From NCBI GenBank assembly GCA_009801085.1, contig VNWV01000002.1, forward strand, positions 1,798,001 through 1,862,000: 64,000 nucleotides of DNA. The letters run 5' to 3'. This DNA is from Lasiodiplodia sp. COLG20. Its lineage: Eukaryota; Ascomycota; Dothideomycetes; Botryosphaeriales; Botryosphaeriaceae. Under the pieces are notes generated by a model. It had not been told where the DNA came from, searched no databases, and saw nothing but the letters and a program-made list of their open reading frames with translations. The position numbers were made by a program, and so were the translations under genes. Shown one piece after another: positions 20,544 to 32,666 of the stretch. Each line of letters opens with the position of its first letter. Position 1 is the stretch's first letter.

Positions 20544-23487
20544 GGCGACGGCAGGTGTGGCAAGCAGAGAGCGGCGCTGAGAGTGGGAGGGTTCAGCTGG
20601 GCGGGCACACGGTGGTCAGCGAGGACACGGGACACGTCGAATATATGGGTGGACGTGGGAGAGCACGGGCGTGCATGGCGACATGGCGGCGCCTGGGGGT
20701 GGTGGGCTGTGGAGGGGCATACCAGTTATCTGATCAAATTTCGTCAGAGAGGACGGGCAGGCTCTGCAGGCGCGACTGCCGTTTAACAAGCGCCGCGCCA
20801 CGAGACGCGGGACTAGGGACGACACGGTGGAGAGTGAAAGCGGTTACGGGGAGAAAGGACAGGAATGGGCACGGCGGGGGCATCTAGCGCATTTGAATCG
20901 GCGTGGGCGTGTTGAGGATACGGTGGTTCTGGGGGACAAGCGATGCCCGGATCTACCTAATCTTTTGCCGGACCGACGAAAAGCCCTGAAGCGGCAGGAT
21001 CTGCGGCTGGAACTGGGCTTCTTGGCGTCGCCGCTTTTGCCCCCAGGCCCCAGGAGACTTTTGCCTCGGGCTGCACTGCCCGCGAACACCCGCCAGACTG
21101 CCCTCGTCCTCACGCGACCGTCCACACTCGCGTTCCGTCTTCCGCCAACGGGAGCGCGCCCGGCACTTGTTGCACTCTGCGCCCAGCAAGCACGCCATGC
21201 TGCAGCGCCCACAATTCCGCGGCTCTGCCAGCTCCCAACCCGCTCAAAACGCCGACACGCCCCCAACGGCCCCAACGCGCCGTGTTTCTCATGCGCTCAG
21301 CCGAGTCCGTCCGCGTAGTCGTGACGGCTGCGACTGACGCAGGTACGGGTTGGCACGGTCTTTGGGCCGGCGGCGCGACGCGTTGCAATGTTTCGCGATC
21401 CGGCCGGCTTAGGCTGCGCCGCGCACCAGATGCTTGCAGACGCTTACGCACCCTATACCAGACGGTTCGCATTGGCCTGTTTTAAACCCCCGCGCCGTGC
21501 CCTGCAGCCCTAGGCCACGCAATCGCACGCGACTCCTAATTGCAGTGCTCTGCTAGACCTTGGCTGCTGCTGGTTTTTATGATTGCGACGGCATGATGTT
21601 CATGACTCTCAGACTGAGCGACGGGGGGCCAGATCGGACTCCCTGGCCTGATCGACTTGGTGGCTTGCTGGCGCTGGGACCTGACATGGCCATCGAACCT
21701 GTCAGCCCTATACTTTGTACTTCCTTCTGGCTCAATCTAATCTCCCTCCCTGCCGTCTGAACCGTTTCGGGAATTCGATCTGATAATTTCCGGTGTCGGA
21801 CTCCACCAGGACTCCAGCGGTAGGGTGGCCCGCTGAGCCTATGCCTGACACTCCGCCACGTCGGAATGCTCGCTGGCCGCCCCGTTGGCACGGTTGATCC
21901 AGAAAATTCCTTGCTTCTCGCCTCCTGATAATCCCAACGCACAGGCTTGGGTAATGATGAGCTGTGCCGGCCCCTCCGCCGCCCTCACCAGCGTGTTATC
22001 GCAGGATCTAGCCGCACCCGTGGCATCTGATAACTCATCAAACCGTCACCGCCTTTGGCTATGTCCACTCTAAGCGATGCGCCCCCGGACGAGCGGACTA
22101 GCAGACTAGGCTCTCCGGAACTCCAATGCGCTCCGTGTCTCCCTGGCTGATTCTCTCTGCCCAAGGCCAGCTCAATAACTCGTGTCGTGCCGATATTTCC
22201 CATCTGGTCGCCGATCACGCAATAACTCAGTCCACCACAGTGCCGCTGCTGTCAGAAGCTGAGCCCACCGTGAAGAGGCGGTGGGCGTCCCAACAGTAGG
22301 CCCCGAGCTTGTGAAAGCTGACCACGATCTTAGGCTTACCCAATGGATTGCTGTGTGGTGCGACGTTGCCAAAAGCATGCATGCCAGCATGCAGCCCGCA
22401 GGGGTGGAATCAGTGGAAGCTTCGACAGCAGCTGTAGCAGCAGCAGGCGGAGGCTAGCGGGCTGTCCGCGTCGCCATGCCGCATCTGGGCAGCATTCAGC
22501 GGACTGCGCCGATGTCGCGCTCCGTTTCCGTTTCAGGCGTGGGTTTCCGATGAATAACTGCGACAGGGTCCGCCGGTGTCGGTGGCGTCCGTCCTACGCA
22601 CCACACCCTGCCATCACGACGCCTGCCAGCGTCAGGAGTCTGGGGCGGTCGGCAGGATCTACCGACCTCACTGCCTGTCGCAGCATTTCTGGGGTTGATC
22701 GCAGCGGCGGATCCTCGCCGCTTTACCAGGGCTTCCGTCAGCGTACGTCAGACATCACCAACTGCTGGAGTGCGTCACAGCGACATAACATTAGTGATCG
22801 CACGCCGGTTTCCGAGATCTCTACTCAGCATGGGTCAGCAAATGGGCTTCTTCGGAATTCTCTCGCGAGCCCGACGCTTCCCCGTGACAACCCAATTCCG
22901 CGCGCTGCTTACCCCATACTTTGCAATGCGGGGGATGTTCCTACCCCATCGTGAGACATCCCCGCCAGCGACCGTTGGATCTCTTCCCGCCCGTCTGCTG
23001 AGAGCCGGTCGCTCGACCCGCGTGGTCGAGCGTTGCGAAGGATGTGCCGCTTCCCGCAGCCGCCACTCTTCCGCGCTCTGTGCTCGGAAAAACACTTACG
23101 CTCCACTGCCATCCCACTTTCCGAAGCGCCGCCCACCTTTCCGCCACGGGTGCACACGTGCGTCTGCGGCGCTCGAGCTGAGACTACTACAGACCTCGAT
23201 CCTCATCCCTCTGGACGTAATGCTTGACTGACACTGAATGCGCAGCCTCAGGCCGGGTCAAATAATGTGACGAGATTGTGACACGGGCGCTTTCCCTGGT
23301 ATGGCAAAGCGGGGCTTGATGTTCCAGCTCGCGACACCAACCTCCCCCCGCCGCCAGCCAACGTCACCAACACCACATTCTTTCCAATCGCCGCAGTCTA
23401 TATTTGCTTTCCTGCGCCCCACTCCGCTTGTATAAGTCGATCTTCGAGAATATTTTCTACAGCAGCCGGTCGTCCGCCCCGTGGGTG
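20544..23487. other. 2.9-kb stretch without a supportable gene
   Basis: Several ORFs of 100-180 codons exist on both strands, but they are Arg/Pro/Ala-rich, overlap each other and show no domain. No tRNA, inverted repeat or transposase signature was seen. Confidence 0.5.
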
Positions 23488-24622
23488 ATGGCGTCCGCCA
23501 GTAATAATGACGATCCTGTATTGCGACTCAAGAACAACCTCGTCAAGTGCGATAGATGTTTCACCAACCCTCCTTCGCCCAACGTTGCTGATCAATGTGC
23601 AAAGCATCTGGAAGACGAGCGAGTACTCGGACCTGCTGATTCGCTGCAACAATGGCGACGAGCACCGAGTCCACCGCGTGATCCTGTGTAGCCAATCCGA
23701 GTTCTTTCGGCGCGCGTGTAACCCGAAGACCGGCTTCAAGGTACATCAACCCAAGCGCGGGAGGCGACGGCGAGGCGGTGGTAGCAGCAGAGGTCGTAGC
23801 AACAGCACCAGTAGCAGCACCGCCACCACCGCCGTCACCAGCACCACCACCAGTACCCAGACCAGCTCACCGACGCATCACTCGTCTCTTGCGCAGGAAG
23901 CCCTCTCCGGCGTGATCGAGCTGCGGCACGACGACCCGGCCACGGTGCGCGCGATGCTCGAGTTCTGCTACACCTTCACCTACACCTGCCCAACCTCCTC
24001 GTCGCCCTCCCCCTCCCCCTCCCGCAACGAAGACGCCATGATCTTCCACGTGCACATGTACGCCGTCGGCGAGATCTACGACATCCCCTCCCTCAAAGCC
24101 CTCGCCGCCCGCAACTTCGACCGCGACGTCGACCACGCCTTCCCGCGCTTCCCCGCCGCCGTCCGCGCCATCTACGAGACCACCCCGGACTCCGACCGCG
24201 GCCTGCGCGACCGCGCCCTCCGCGTCTGCGCCGCCCACGCCGCCGAGCTGCTCGCTAACCCGGCGTTCGAGGACGTCATGGACCAGCTCGGCGTCTTCGG
24301 CAAGGAGTTTGCGCGCCAATTGGTCGCGAACGGCGGCGGCGGCGCGGCGGGGGCGGGGGCGGTGAAGCCGATGCACCCGACGAAGACGGTGGTGGTGGAT
24401 TGTCGTAGGTATCGCTGTGGTGTTTGTCGTCGTGCCGTTGCGTGGAATATCCCGAAGCCCTGCCCCACGGAGCTGCTGAATTGTATGTATTGCGCGGCTG
24501 GGTTTTCGCCCGCAACGTGGAAGAAGAGGTTAATCAAGCCTGATGACCCGCCTGAGCCGGAGGATGTGATTGAGCGGCCTTCGAGCGTGGCGGGGGAGGA
24601 TGGGGGGCCGGCGGGGTGGTGA
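23488..24622 (+). CDS. BTB/POZ protein with zinc-ribbon-like tail (BTB-4)
   Basis: The proposed exons are 23488-23546, 23605-23740 and 23897-24622, giving 306 residues. The first donor (GTGCGA) is weak, so the first exon is tentative; the ATG at 23488 and a CTGAT branch site support it. BTB begins IWKTSEYSDLLIRCNNGD, with the conserved HRVILCSQSEFFRRACNP. The tail carries CGVC, then CMYC, then TW, the shared zinc-ribbon-like module. Intron 2 (156 bp) sits at the position conserved in paralogues but is open in frame, encoding a Ser/Thr-rich insert if retained. The third codon position is extremely GC-rich compared with BTB-5 next door. Confidence 0.82.
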
Positions 24623-25356
24623 GGAGAGGTGGGAGTGGGTGGGATTGGGTTGGGGGGCTGTTCGTATATTGGTTGGTGGGAGAAGGAGGAGGACTATTCT
24701 ATATCTTCCGCGTTTCTTACGGCCGTTTCGGTTTTATGAATTCTTTTTCTTTGTGAAAGCAGGCGGGTCTTTGCTGGACGTTTTCGCGGCCGATTGATGA
24801 TTTGCGGTATAATTCCACTCTTCACGTTTATTTAGCTGTTCAGTTGTTGTAACAAAGCAAGAGAGGCCTGTCCCATTAATATGACAACAGAGGGGCACTT
24901 GAAGCGTTCATCCGGACATGAATGCACGATATAAATGTGGAAAAATTCGTCCGGACAAGAGCTTCGTCTCCTCAATCTCGTTGTAATACTCAAGGAACTG
25001 GATCTCTTATCTCCGCCGGACGATATATGTGGTATGCGGATCGTTTTTTCCGTCAACGTTGGATGCGTGGCGGAATCGGAGAAGATGTTTCCCATAAATG
25101 ATGAGGTCGGAGTTTCTTGAGGTTACTTTTATTGTATCCCAACGAACTGATGGCGGGCGCTCATCCGAGGTGTCGTTCCCTGTGCCTGACGCAAGAGCCA
25201 GCTCTTGCCGTGAGAGTGTTCTCCAAGTTTCCGAAAGAGGTTTAGTCAAGTAAAGACCCTGGATATCTGGCGGCCGGGCCTTCAAATGCTTCTGGCTGCT
25301 TCACTCGTACACTCTTCCTCCACAACCGCGGCACATCTTCATCAACCGAGCGCACG
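24623..25356. other. Intergenic with degenerate MITE copy
   Basis: This holds the inverted-repeat copy E and no supportable gene. Confidence 0.5.
24898..24970. mobile_element. MITE-like element, degenerate copy E
   Basis: The arms CTTGAAGCGTTCATCCGGAC and TCGTCCGGACAAGAGCTTCG are imperfect inverted complements around a spacer of about 30 bp. They match the family core (TCCGGAC and GAAGC). Confidence 0.5.
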
Positions 25357-26135
25357 ATGGATGAGGACGACGCAGGCGACCGTCGTGCCTCTGGCACCGA
25401 CACGCCTATCATGAGGCTACTCCATGAGTAAGCATAGTCTTCCCCACTGAGCCTGGGTGAAGCTGACTTTCAGAAAGAGCTGTGCAAGCTGGATTTCGTT
25501 CTGACGCCGATACCGATCTTGTCATCCGCTGCCCGAGGCGCGAGAGTCGAGATTTCCACTGCCACAAATTCATCGTCTTGCGCCAGGTTCCCAGACTTGG
25601 TGATACTTTCGGCATTCAACTTGATGAGAATGTAAGTATAGACTTTACAAGGTCTATAGCGACGGTCTCTAATAGTTTACGACTACAGCTAGGTTGCGAC
25701 ATCATCACGATCGATAGGTGGGACCAAACTTACGTCCTCCCCATGCTGGAATTCATCTACACGGGGGACTACAATTGCCGCTGGCCTGTTGGAAGGGAAA
25801 TGGATGGAATCTTCGCTGTCGGATTCCACATCGTTGTCAACGGCCTTGCATCAGCCATTAACTTCCAAGAGTTGAAGCAGCTTTCGGACGCCAAGTTCAC
25901 ATTCCAAGTTGACAACCGTCTTTCCCCGGAGGGGTTTCTGGTTACACCGGAACTCTCCCTTGCAGAATTCTACCATACATGCGGCAGTCTAGATCGCGGC
26001 TTAAAAGACGTGATCGTGGCGTTCTGCGCGCGCCATGCGAAGGAACTCACGGGCAATCCATCCTTCTACTGCGATCCCAAGATTCCGAAGGAATTCTGGA
26101 AAGAGCTTGCCTGGCACCTTTCTGGCTGCCCATAG
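25357..26135 (+). CDS. BTB/POZ protein without zinc tail (BTB-5)
   Basis: Exons are 25357-25427, 25478-25631 and 25689-26135, giving 223 residues. The first splice joins LLHE to AVQAGFRSDADTDLVIRC, matching paralogue starts. HCHKFIVLRQ and LPMLEFIYTGDY are the BTB signatures; the second splice is phase 0, and its 57-bp intron is open in frame. The protein ends (HLSGCP) where relatives continue into the Cys-pair module, so it is about 40-60 residues short. Downstream sequence to about 26280 shows no intact Cys module. It is either a truncated family member or has an unrecognised last intron. Confidence 0.75.
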
Positions 26136-26949
26136 CTTTCGGACCTCCAGCTCTCATACTTCGGAAAGGCCAGTCTACCCTTTTACGGAAGTATTGCTCT
26201 CCGGAAAATCCGAATGCAAAGGTTTGCTCTTATTCACTACACCACGGCACAGACTTCTTGGGGAGATGGGCGCTGAATGAGAGAACTCTTCGGCGTGTAC
26301 ACTATATATGCTCGTGTCAGTGGACATGGCCATAGAGGCCAGGGTGCGATCTCAGTGATTGAGGGGGATCGTGACTGCAAGGATGGAGCATTTTGGTCAA
26401 ATAAAGTCATGGCCAGGACCAAGTGGCTCCAAGAAAAGAAAGTCCTCGGCCTTCATTTCAAAACCAAAGGCACTCGACTTACGTGGGTAGTGGGAGCCCT
26501 CACCCGGACGTAGCTGTAGATACAACAATTCCATATTTACATGCGGGCAAGAGATTCAAGTACCGGTTTTTGTTGCAATGTTAAGGAAGGTGTTTCTTTT
26601 TCTTTTTTTCCACAGTATTTGCGGGTAATTATTTGACTTATGTAGGCAGCTGAAGTGATTGTCCGGACGGTTATGTTAATTTTCAATTCGACATTTCCGT
26701 CCAGACGATAGCTTCAACTACCCATGACGCGAACGTCACAGCAAGGTGGATTGCTTATCGATAAAGACTCGCGTGTGCACATCATGCCACGTGCCCAGGC
26801 GTCAGGGCGCGTTCTGGATTTCGCGGGCGCGCTATAGTTTCAGGCTTGGGCGGGACCCAGGCTCCTTAACCTCACGTCCTGCGAGCATCTGCAGGGCAAT
26901 AACCGCATCCAGAGCGTCATTGAGCGATCTCTGACCGAGGGTTCCGACG
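26136..26949. other. Intergenic with MITE copy C
   Basis: This holds the inverted-repeat copy at 26642-26728 and no supportable gene. Short ORFs here are unconvincing. Confidence 0.5.
26642..26728. mobile_element. MITE-like inverted-repeat element, copy C
   Basis: The left arm GCTGAAGTGATTGTCCGGAC and right arm CCGTCCAGACGATAGCTTCA are inverted complements, and the flank ACCCATGAC is the same as in copy B. The spacer shares AATTCGACATT with copy B, confirming common origin. Confidence 0.65.
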
Positions 26950-27988
26950 ATGCCGTCCCCCCTGGGGTACGACCTCAAGCCGAAGACGGGCAGCTACACG
27001 CTCGGGCTGCCGCGAGGTGACCAGAGCCTGTCTAATGCGCTGAAAGGGTGAGCCGACTTTTTTTCTCTACTCCACCGTGCACACTACTGATCGTCGCCTC
27101 TCGCAGCTATTGGGACAACCGATTTTCCGCCAAAAAGTACACGGATCTCGTGGTCAAGTGCAGAGGGCGGGAGTACCATGTCCACAAAGTCGTCGTCTGC
27201 GGACAGTGCGAGTTCTTCGACAACGCCTGCAAGCCCGACTCCCCCTTCGTGGTGCGACATGCCATTTGCCCTTTCTCGAGATTTTCCTCGTGGCGCCACC
27301 CAGGTCAACTAAACTATTGTGCGAGCAGGAGGCACGAACGGGCGTCATCGACCTCAGCGAGGATCCCCCTGAGCTGGTAGAGGTGCTGCTCGCGTACTTC
27401 TACATCCAGGACATCCCGCTGCACGAGAACGTGCGGCTGAAGGAGGGCCGCAAGACGCGCTTCTTCGCCTCCGTGTACGCCATCGCCGAGAAGTACCGCG
27501 TCGCCGGCCTGAAGCTGCGCGCGTGGGCGGCGTTCCTCGACTTCGTGAACGCGGGCGAGTGGCAGTCGGCGCACTTCGTCAAGACGATCGCGCTGGTGTG
27601 GGAGTCGACGCCCGACAGCGACAAGCCGCTGCGCCACGCTACGCTGAGCGCCGTTAAGCCGGCTCTGGCCTGGTTCGCGGCGACGTTTCCGCACTTCGAG
27701 GACGAGATGGACGCGCTCGAGACGTTCTGGGACGAGCTCAGGCGGTATGGAGAGCGGTTCCCCGACCTCGACCGCCGCTGCTGCCCGTCGTGCATCTCGC
27801 AGGTCGCGCTGGAGATCCGTGACGCGGGGTCGAACAAGTGTCCGGCGTGCGGTCTGGAACATTCGGCTGCTCAGTGGAGAGAATTGGCGCTGATGGACGT
27901 GCCCGCCGAGATGGGGAGCGTCTGGCGGCGGAGAGTGCAGCAGCAGGACGCCGCAGCAGCAGCGGCGGCGACGGCGGCGGTGCTGTGA
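26950..27988 (+). CDS. BTB/POZ protein with zinc-ribbon-like tail (BTB-6)
   Basis: Exons are 26950-27047, 27107-27251 and 27329-27988, giving 300 residues. The N-terminal leader (PLGYDLKPKTGSYT) matches that of BTB-7 next door. BTB starts KKYTDLVVKCRGREYHVHKV and includes CGQCEFFDNACKPDSPF. After the helical region comes CPSC, then CPAC, then QW, the shared module. The C-terminus has a poly-Ala run. Donor 2 is GTGCGA (unusual), but phase and the EARTGVIDL restart agree with paralogues. It is adjacent to and co-oriented with BTB-7, with 287 bp between them. Confidence 0.86.
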
Positions 27989-28275
27989 AAGGCGCAGGCA
28001 GCACCGCACTTGGACTCAAGCCAGCTGCTCGATGCGCTCCTGGCGTGAGGTTCGCTCGGCAACTACTTTGCTTCACCGGTGAAGAAGCATGTTGGCGGCC
28101 TGTGCACGACTGTCCACGTCCGTCGGCGCCATACCGCTTCAGGGAATTTGTGGGATGAGCTCACCGCGAGAGACTACATAAGACCTGGCACGGCTGCAAA
28201 CCTTTGTTGTGTGTGTTCTGCGTTGTCATCCCCTCCTCTCCGCGTACCCCGTGTGCTCCCATCACGACCGAAAAA

Positions 28276-29593
28276 ATGGACGCCTCCTTCGCCCGCCTCA
28301 AGGCCTTTGCCGCGTCGTCGACCGGCAGCCGGCCGCCGTCGCCGCCCATGACGGCCCGCAGCTCAGGGGAATTCAGCATCCCGACCCGCCCCAGCAGCAC
28401 CAAGATCTCGACCCCCGGCTTCTACCGCTTCCCGCCGCTCGGCTACAACGTCAAACCGCAGCAGGACGGCACCTACACCGAGTCGGAGAGTGACCGGGTG
28501 AACAGCGACTTTAAACGCGGCTTGGAGAAGTGGGGTCCCTCCTACTAGTGCGATCCATGAATCGCGCTATCATCAGAAAAGCAATCCACCAGAAACAAAA
28601 GTGGTTGCCGTTGTTGGGAACACTCTGGCTTATGTTCGTTTTTTTCGCCAGGCTTTACGAGGGCCGTTTCGAGAACCACAACTGGAGCGACCTCATCCTC
28701 CGCTGCCGCGAATACACCTTTTACCTGCACCGCGTCGTCCTGGGCCCGCAATCCGACTTCTTCGCAAACCTATTACACCCGGACTCGCCCATCGGGGTAT
28801 GCTTGCCTTTTTTCCCTTGTTGTCGTCTCCGCATTTGTTGGGTGTGGAGGTGTGAAAAGAAGAGACCGTTGAAAGGAACAGGAAAAAAATGTCACCGACA
28901 GTCCAACCAACGCAACGTAACTAACGCCCCACTTTTTTCTAGGGCACCGGCGTCATCTCGCTGGACGACGACGAGCCGATCCTAGTCGACGGCCTCCTCG
29001 GCTACTTCTACACGTCGCGGGTGCAGAAATCCTCGGTGATCGACGGCGACCTGATCTGCAGCGACCCGGGCCGCAGCATGGCGTACGCCGTCGGCCTGTA
29101 CGGCATCGCCGAGAAGTACCAAGTGTCCGAACTGAAGGAACAAGCCTGGCGCTCCTTCATGGACGACGCCGTGCGCCAGCAGGGCTGGCGCCACCCGGAC
29201 TTCCCGCAGGTCGTCTCGCTCATCTTCGAGAGCACCCCCGAAAGCGACAAGCGCCTGCGCTGCGTCGCCCTCGCCATCGTCAAGACTCGCCTCAAGTACT
29301 TCACGCGCAACCCCGCGTTCGTCGAGGAGATGGACGGCATCGAGGGCTTCTGGGCCGCGTTCGCCCAGTACTCGGCGACGTGGCCCTGGATGGAGCTGTA
29401 TCGCTGCCAGACGTGCGGAGAGGTCATGATGAACCTGCCGTGGGAGGAGGACGAGCGCAGCCCGTCGTGCTGGGGCTGCCACGCTGTGGATGACCACAAG
29501 ACGTGGCGCGCCAATATGGTAAAGTACGATCCTAACGAAGAGGAAGAAAAGGAAGAGGCCGAGAGGGCCGCAAAGAGGCAGAGGATGGATTGA
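28276..29593 (+). CDS. BTB/POZ protein with zinc-ribbon-like tail (BTB-7)
   Basis: The proposed exons are 28276-28529, 28652-28796 and 28943-29593, giving 349 residues. The first donor (GTGGGG) is chosen for phase and is uncertain. An 84-residue leader ends in GYNVKPQQDGTYT, shared with BTB-6. The BTB core is WSDLILRCREYTFYLHRVVL with PQSDFFANLLHPDSP. The tail has CQTC, then CWGC, then TW, followed by an acidic/basic nuclear-localisation-like end (KRQRMD). This is the closest paralogue of BTB-6 by leader and spacing. Confidence 0.82.
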
Positions 29594-30557
29594 ATCTGAT
29601 CGTCATGACTTTTTTTTTCCCTTTTTTTTTTATGGCATGTCTTCTAGGAAAGGGGGTGCGCGGGAGGGGTGGGGGCCGGGGTTTCCTTTTTATCATCCAC
29701 GGAAATTGAGTTACGATTCCTCTTTTCTTTTCTTTATGTCGTTTTCTGGGCTCGGAATGGAATGACCCTGTGCAACGCTTTGCGCGAAAAGTGATCTATA
29801 TATTGATGCACGTTGGAGGAGGAGTTATTTTAGTTGGGTTGGCCGTTCCCCGCCTTAATCAGGAATGAAAAAAACACGTGATATCTTATCAGATCTGCAA
29901 TCTTCTACCATTTGTGACAGTGAACTGGGTGGTTGCAAGGAAACTCCAGCTGTTTGATCTACTTGCATGTACTACATTACGAGCTGGTTTGTTTGATGAT
30001 GGCTTGTGGAGGAAGTGAAATGTCTTCCGCCGGGGTATGGGTAACTGGCTGGAACAGCCGGATATTCTGTTTATCTTCCCTCTCGTTGAGGTCCACCGGC
30101 ACGTCCACCGGCATTCCCATGCTTGCTGTTATACTCTGATCGAAACGTCTTGATTGGTATAAAAGTGCACAGGGAAAGAATCTCATCATGATGTCAGGTA
30201 TGAAGACCTGACGAAGCGCCAGTGGAACTTCCAGTAGACGTCAATGAACGAGGGGGTATCACTTCAAACTCCCCATCGGAACAGCCGGTTGGCGCTACAA
30301 TTCTGAATAACTCAAACAAGGGGGTCTCGCAGTATCTTGGGGATGTAGTAGGTTATGATTGCATCAATTGACAAAGAAATAAGTTCGCATTGGCCATCGG
30401 CTGCAAGAGAGCTGTCACAGAACCCATGTCCCGGAGGAGCACGGGCCGGCAACGCGTGAAACAGCGCGGACGCGTCTGCACATCTTCCCGTCCCCTCAGC
30501 AAGACCACGCAACCTGAATCAACATCAGCCGCGAGCCAGAACGGCACGTCTGTAAAC
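29594..30557. other. Intergenic, no gene seen
   Basis: AT-richer spacer. It contains a TTGGCCATCGGCTGCA block (about 30392) that recurs near 7420 and 9427. No gene is supportable. Confidence 0.5.
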
Positions 30558-31692
30558 ATGAACGTCCCAAAAGGAGTTCCTCTCAAAGAGGGCCTGCAAT
30601 CGTCAGCCAACCTCTTATCTTTGTATATTGGATCAATCGGCTAATCAACGAGACGGTAGAGTGAGAAAACAAGGCCTCTATACCGACCTGACCATCCGAT
30701 GCAACAACAGTGTAGAGCACAAAGTACACAAAGCCGTTGTGTGCCCGCAGTCGAAGTTCTTCCACAACGCCTGTAAGCCGGACTCGCCGTTCAAGGTGAG
30801 TAGCCGATATATCCGTACAACCAAAGCGCAGGCTAACGGAGCCGTTTATTTCAAGGAGGCCCGGACGGGAGTGATCGTGCTCACCGGAGATGATCCGTTG
30901 ATTGTCGAAGCCATGCTCAAGTTTCTCTATGAGGAAGATTATTCCGATGAACCGCCAAAGGACGGCGAAGGAGATGACAAAGAATTCGACGATGATGTAC
31001 TCGACGAGAAATCGAGCATGGACGCCATGGATGAGAAGGACCCATACCTCCGCCAGCTCATGTACCATCTCAAGTGTTACGTTCTGGCGGAAAAATACGA
31101 AATTCAGACCATGATGCAATGTGCTCTCGGAAAGATCCGCACCTTCCTCCGATCGCCGCATTACTACTACTGCCAGGGCTTCCCGGCCGCTGTGCAATTC
31201 GTGTACGAGAACACGGTCGACACGGTGCGAGGCGGGCGGCAGCTCCGCGACGCCGTACTGCGCGTCTGCGCTAACCACTTCAGCATCCTGGCCCAGAACC
31301 CGCGCTTCAACGCCACGCTGGGCACCACTACCGACTTCTGGCGGGAGCTGGCGCGGGCGCAGACGAAGCTCCCACAGACGGACCCCACGTGGTTCAAGTA
31401 TCCCAAGTGCGAGACTCGCTTCCCGGTCATAATGCATCATCTGGGCCTCTGCGAGCCTAGCGATACCTTCACTTGCCCTTTCTGCCGCGAGTTCACTGCC
31501 CAGCAGCTCGCGTGGGGTATGAAGTATGGCCTGACCCCACCCCTTGACGTTGTTGGCCCCGAAAACCGCGATGAGAACAAGGTGCTCGTCGAATGCGCGT
31601 TGAAGGCGCTTGATGCGACGAGGAAAGCCCGGCAATCCGCCAATGCCCAGAACCCGCAGAAGCGACAGAGGACCGGTGGCGAGGCGTCGTAG
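30558..31692 (+). CDS. BTB/POZ protein with modified zinc-ribbon-like tail (BTB-8)
   Basis: The proposed exons are 30558-30601, 30660-30795 and 30856-31692, giving 338 residues. The first intron (GTCAGC donor, CTAAT branch) is inferred from phase. BTB starts QGLYTDLTIRCNNSVEHKVH and includes CPQSKFFHNACKPDSPFK; an acidic insertion (DGEGDDKEFDDDVLDE) lies after the third BTB segment. The tail keeps CPFC and a Trp, but the first Cys pair is reduced to KYPKC, so metal binding may be altered. The 60-bp second intron is open in frame. The C-terminus ends in a basic QKRQRTGG stretch. Confidence 0.8.
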
Positions 31693-32666
31693 GAGTGGCG
31701 ATGGTCGTCGTCGCTTTGGTGGCGTGGTTCGGAGGTCTGAGTTCATGCCCCCTCATGTCAGTTCCTCGGATCCGATGGTGCAGCAACGAAGATTTAGAGA
31801 CGGAGCAATTCCGAGTCTTCCCGCCTGATACGGCATATATCCTTATGAGATCACGGTCTCAGGAAAACACCCCTTTTGCATTTTCCTTGGACTAGCGAGA
31901 AGAAGACAGACTCTTGTTTATGAATAGCAGTTGGTTTGAGAGAGGGCCCAGGCAAATTGGATGGAGGCGCTGAAGGGTAAGCATGCGGACAGGGTCCTCT
32001 GCCCCGTTACGGGAAAGTCATTGAAAGGGGCAAAACCAGATTCTCCATGTCGTGTAGGACAGCGCACGTTATGATGACCTTTCCATTCGACGACGGGCGA
32101 TCAATCATTACGGTGGTGATGACACTTGGCAGCAGAGGCCGCTTTCCTTTGGTAGTTGTAGCAATGCCGGAATTGGGGCCTCATTAAGAACAGGGCTGGC
32201 GTTTGGGAGTATCGGCCAATGGGGGACTTGAACTGGAAAACATTTCTACCTGTTGTATCTTAGAGGGTTTGGGCGTAAATAAGACCACTGCTATCTACCG
32301 GTGTTACTGAGCGTAGATACGCCGCCGTTAGGCTGGTTGCGCACTTTTTTTCATTTTTTTTTTTTTTCATCTCGATGCCTTTCCACATGGCAGATTGAAC
32401 GTGAATGTAAACCTGACCTCGCTTTGCTTCAACACGTGGGCACGGATCTTCCTTTTGGCATTAACACAAAACATGCATGCCGAAAGCTGTGAGTGTTTTC
32501 TGTCCCTCCGCATTCACTGTTCCACCGTCGCCAGCTCGCCTACAAAACCCCAACCCCGGACTTCGTTTTAGCTTCTTGAACTTACACTCTACACGATCGC
32601 AAAAAAGAAGAGAAGACACAACAAAACTTCCCTCGTCACGCGTGCTGCTGCACAGTGGCATCCAAC
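31693..32666. other. Intergenic, no gene seen
   Basis: Contains long T tracts near 32345-32370. No supportable gene. Confidence 0.5.

Noticed and set aside
22695..23231. 178-codon plus-strand ORF upstream of BTB-4
   Set aside because: Arg/Pro/Ala-rich with a non-convincing start and no domain or paralogue.
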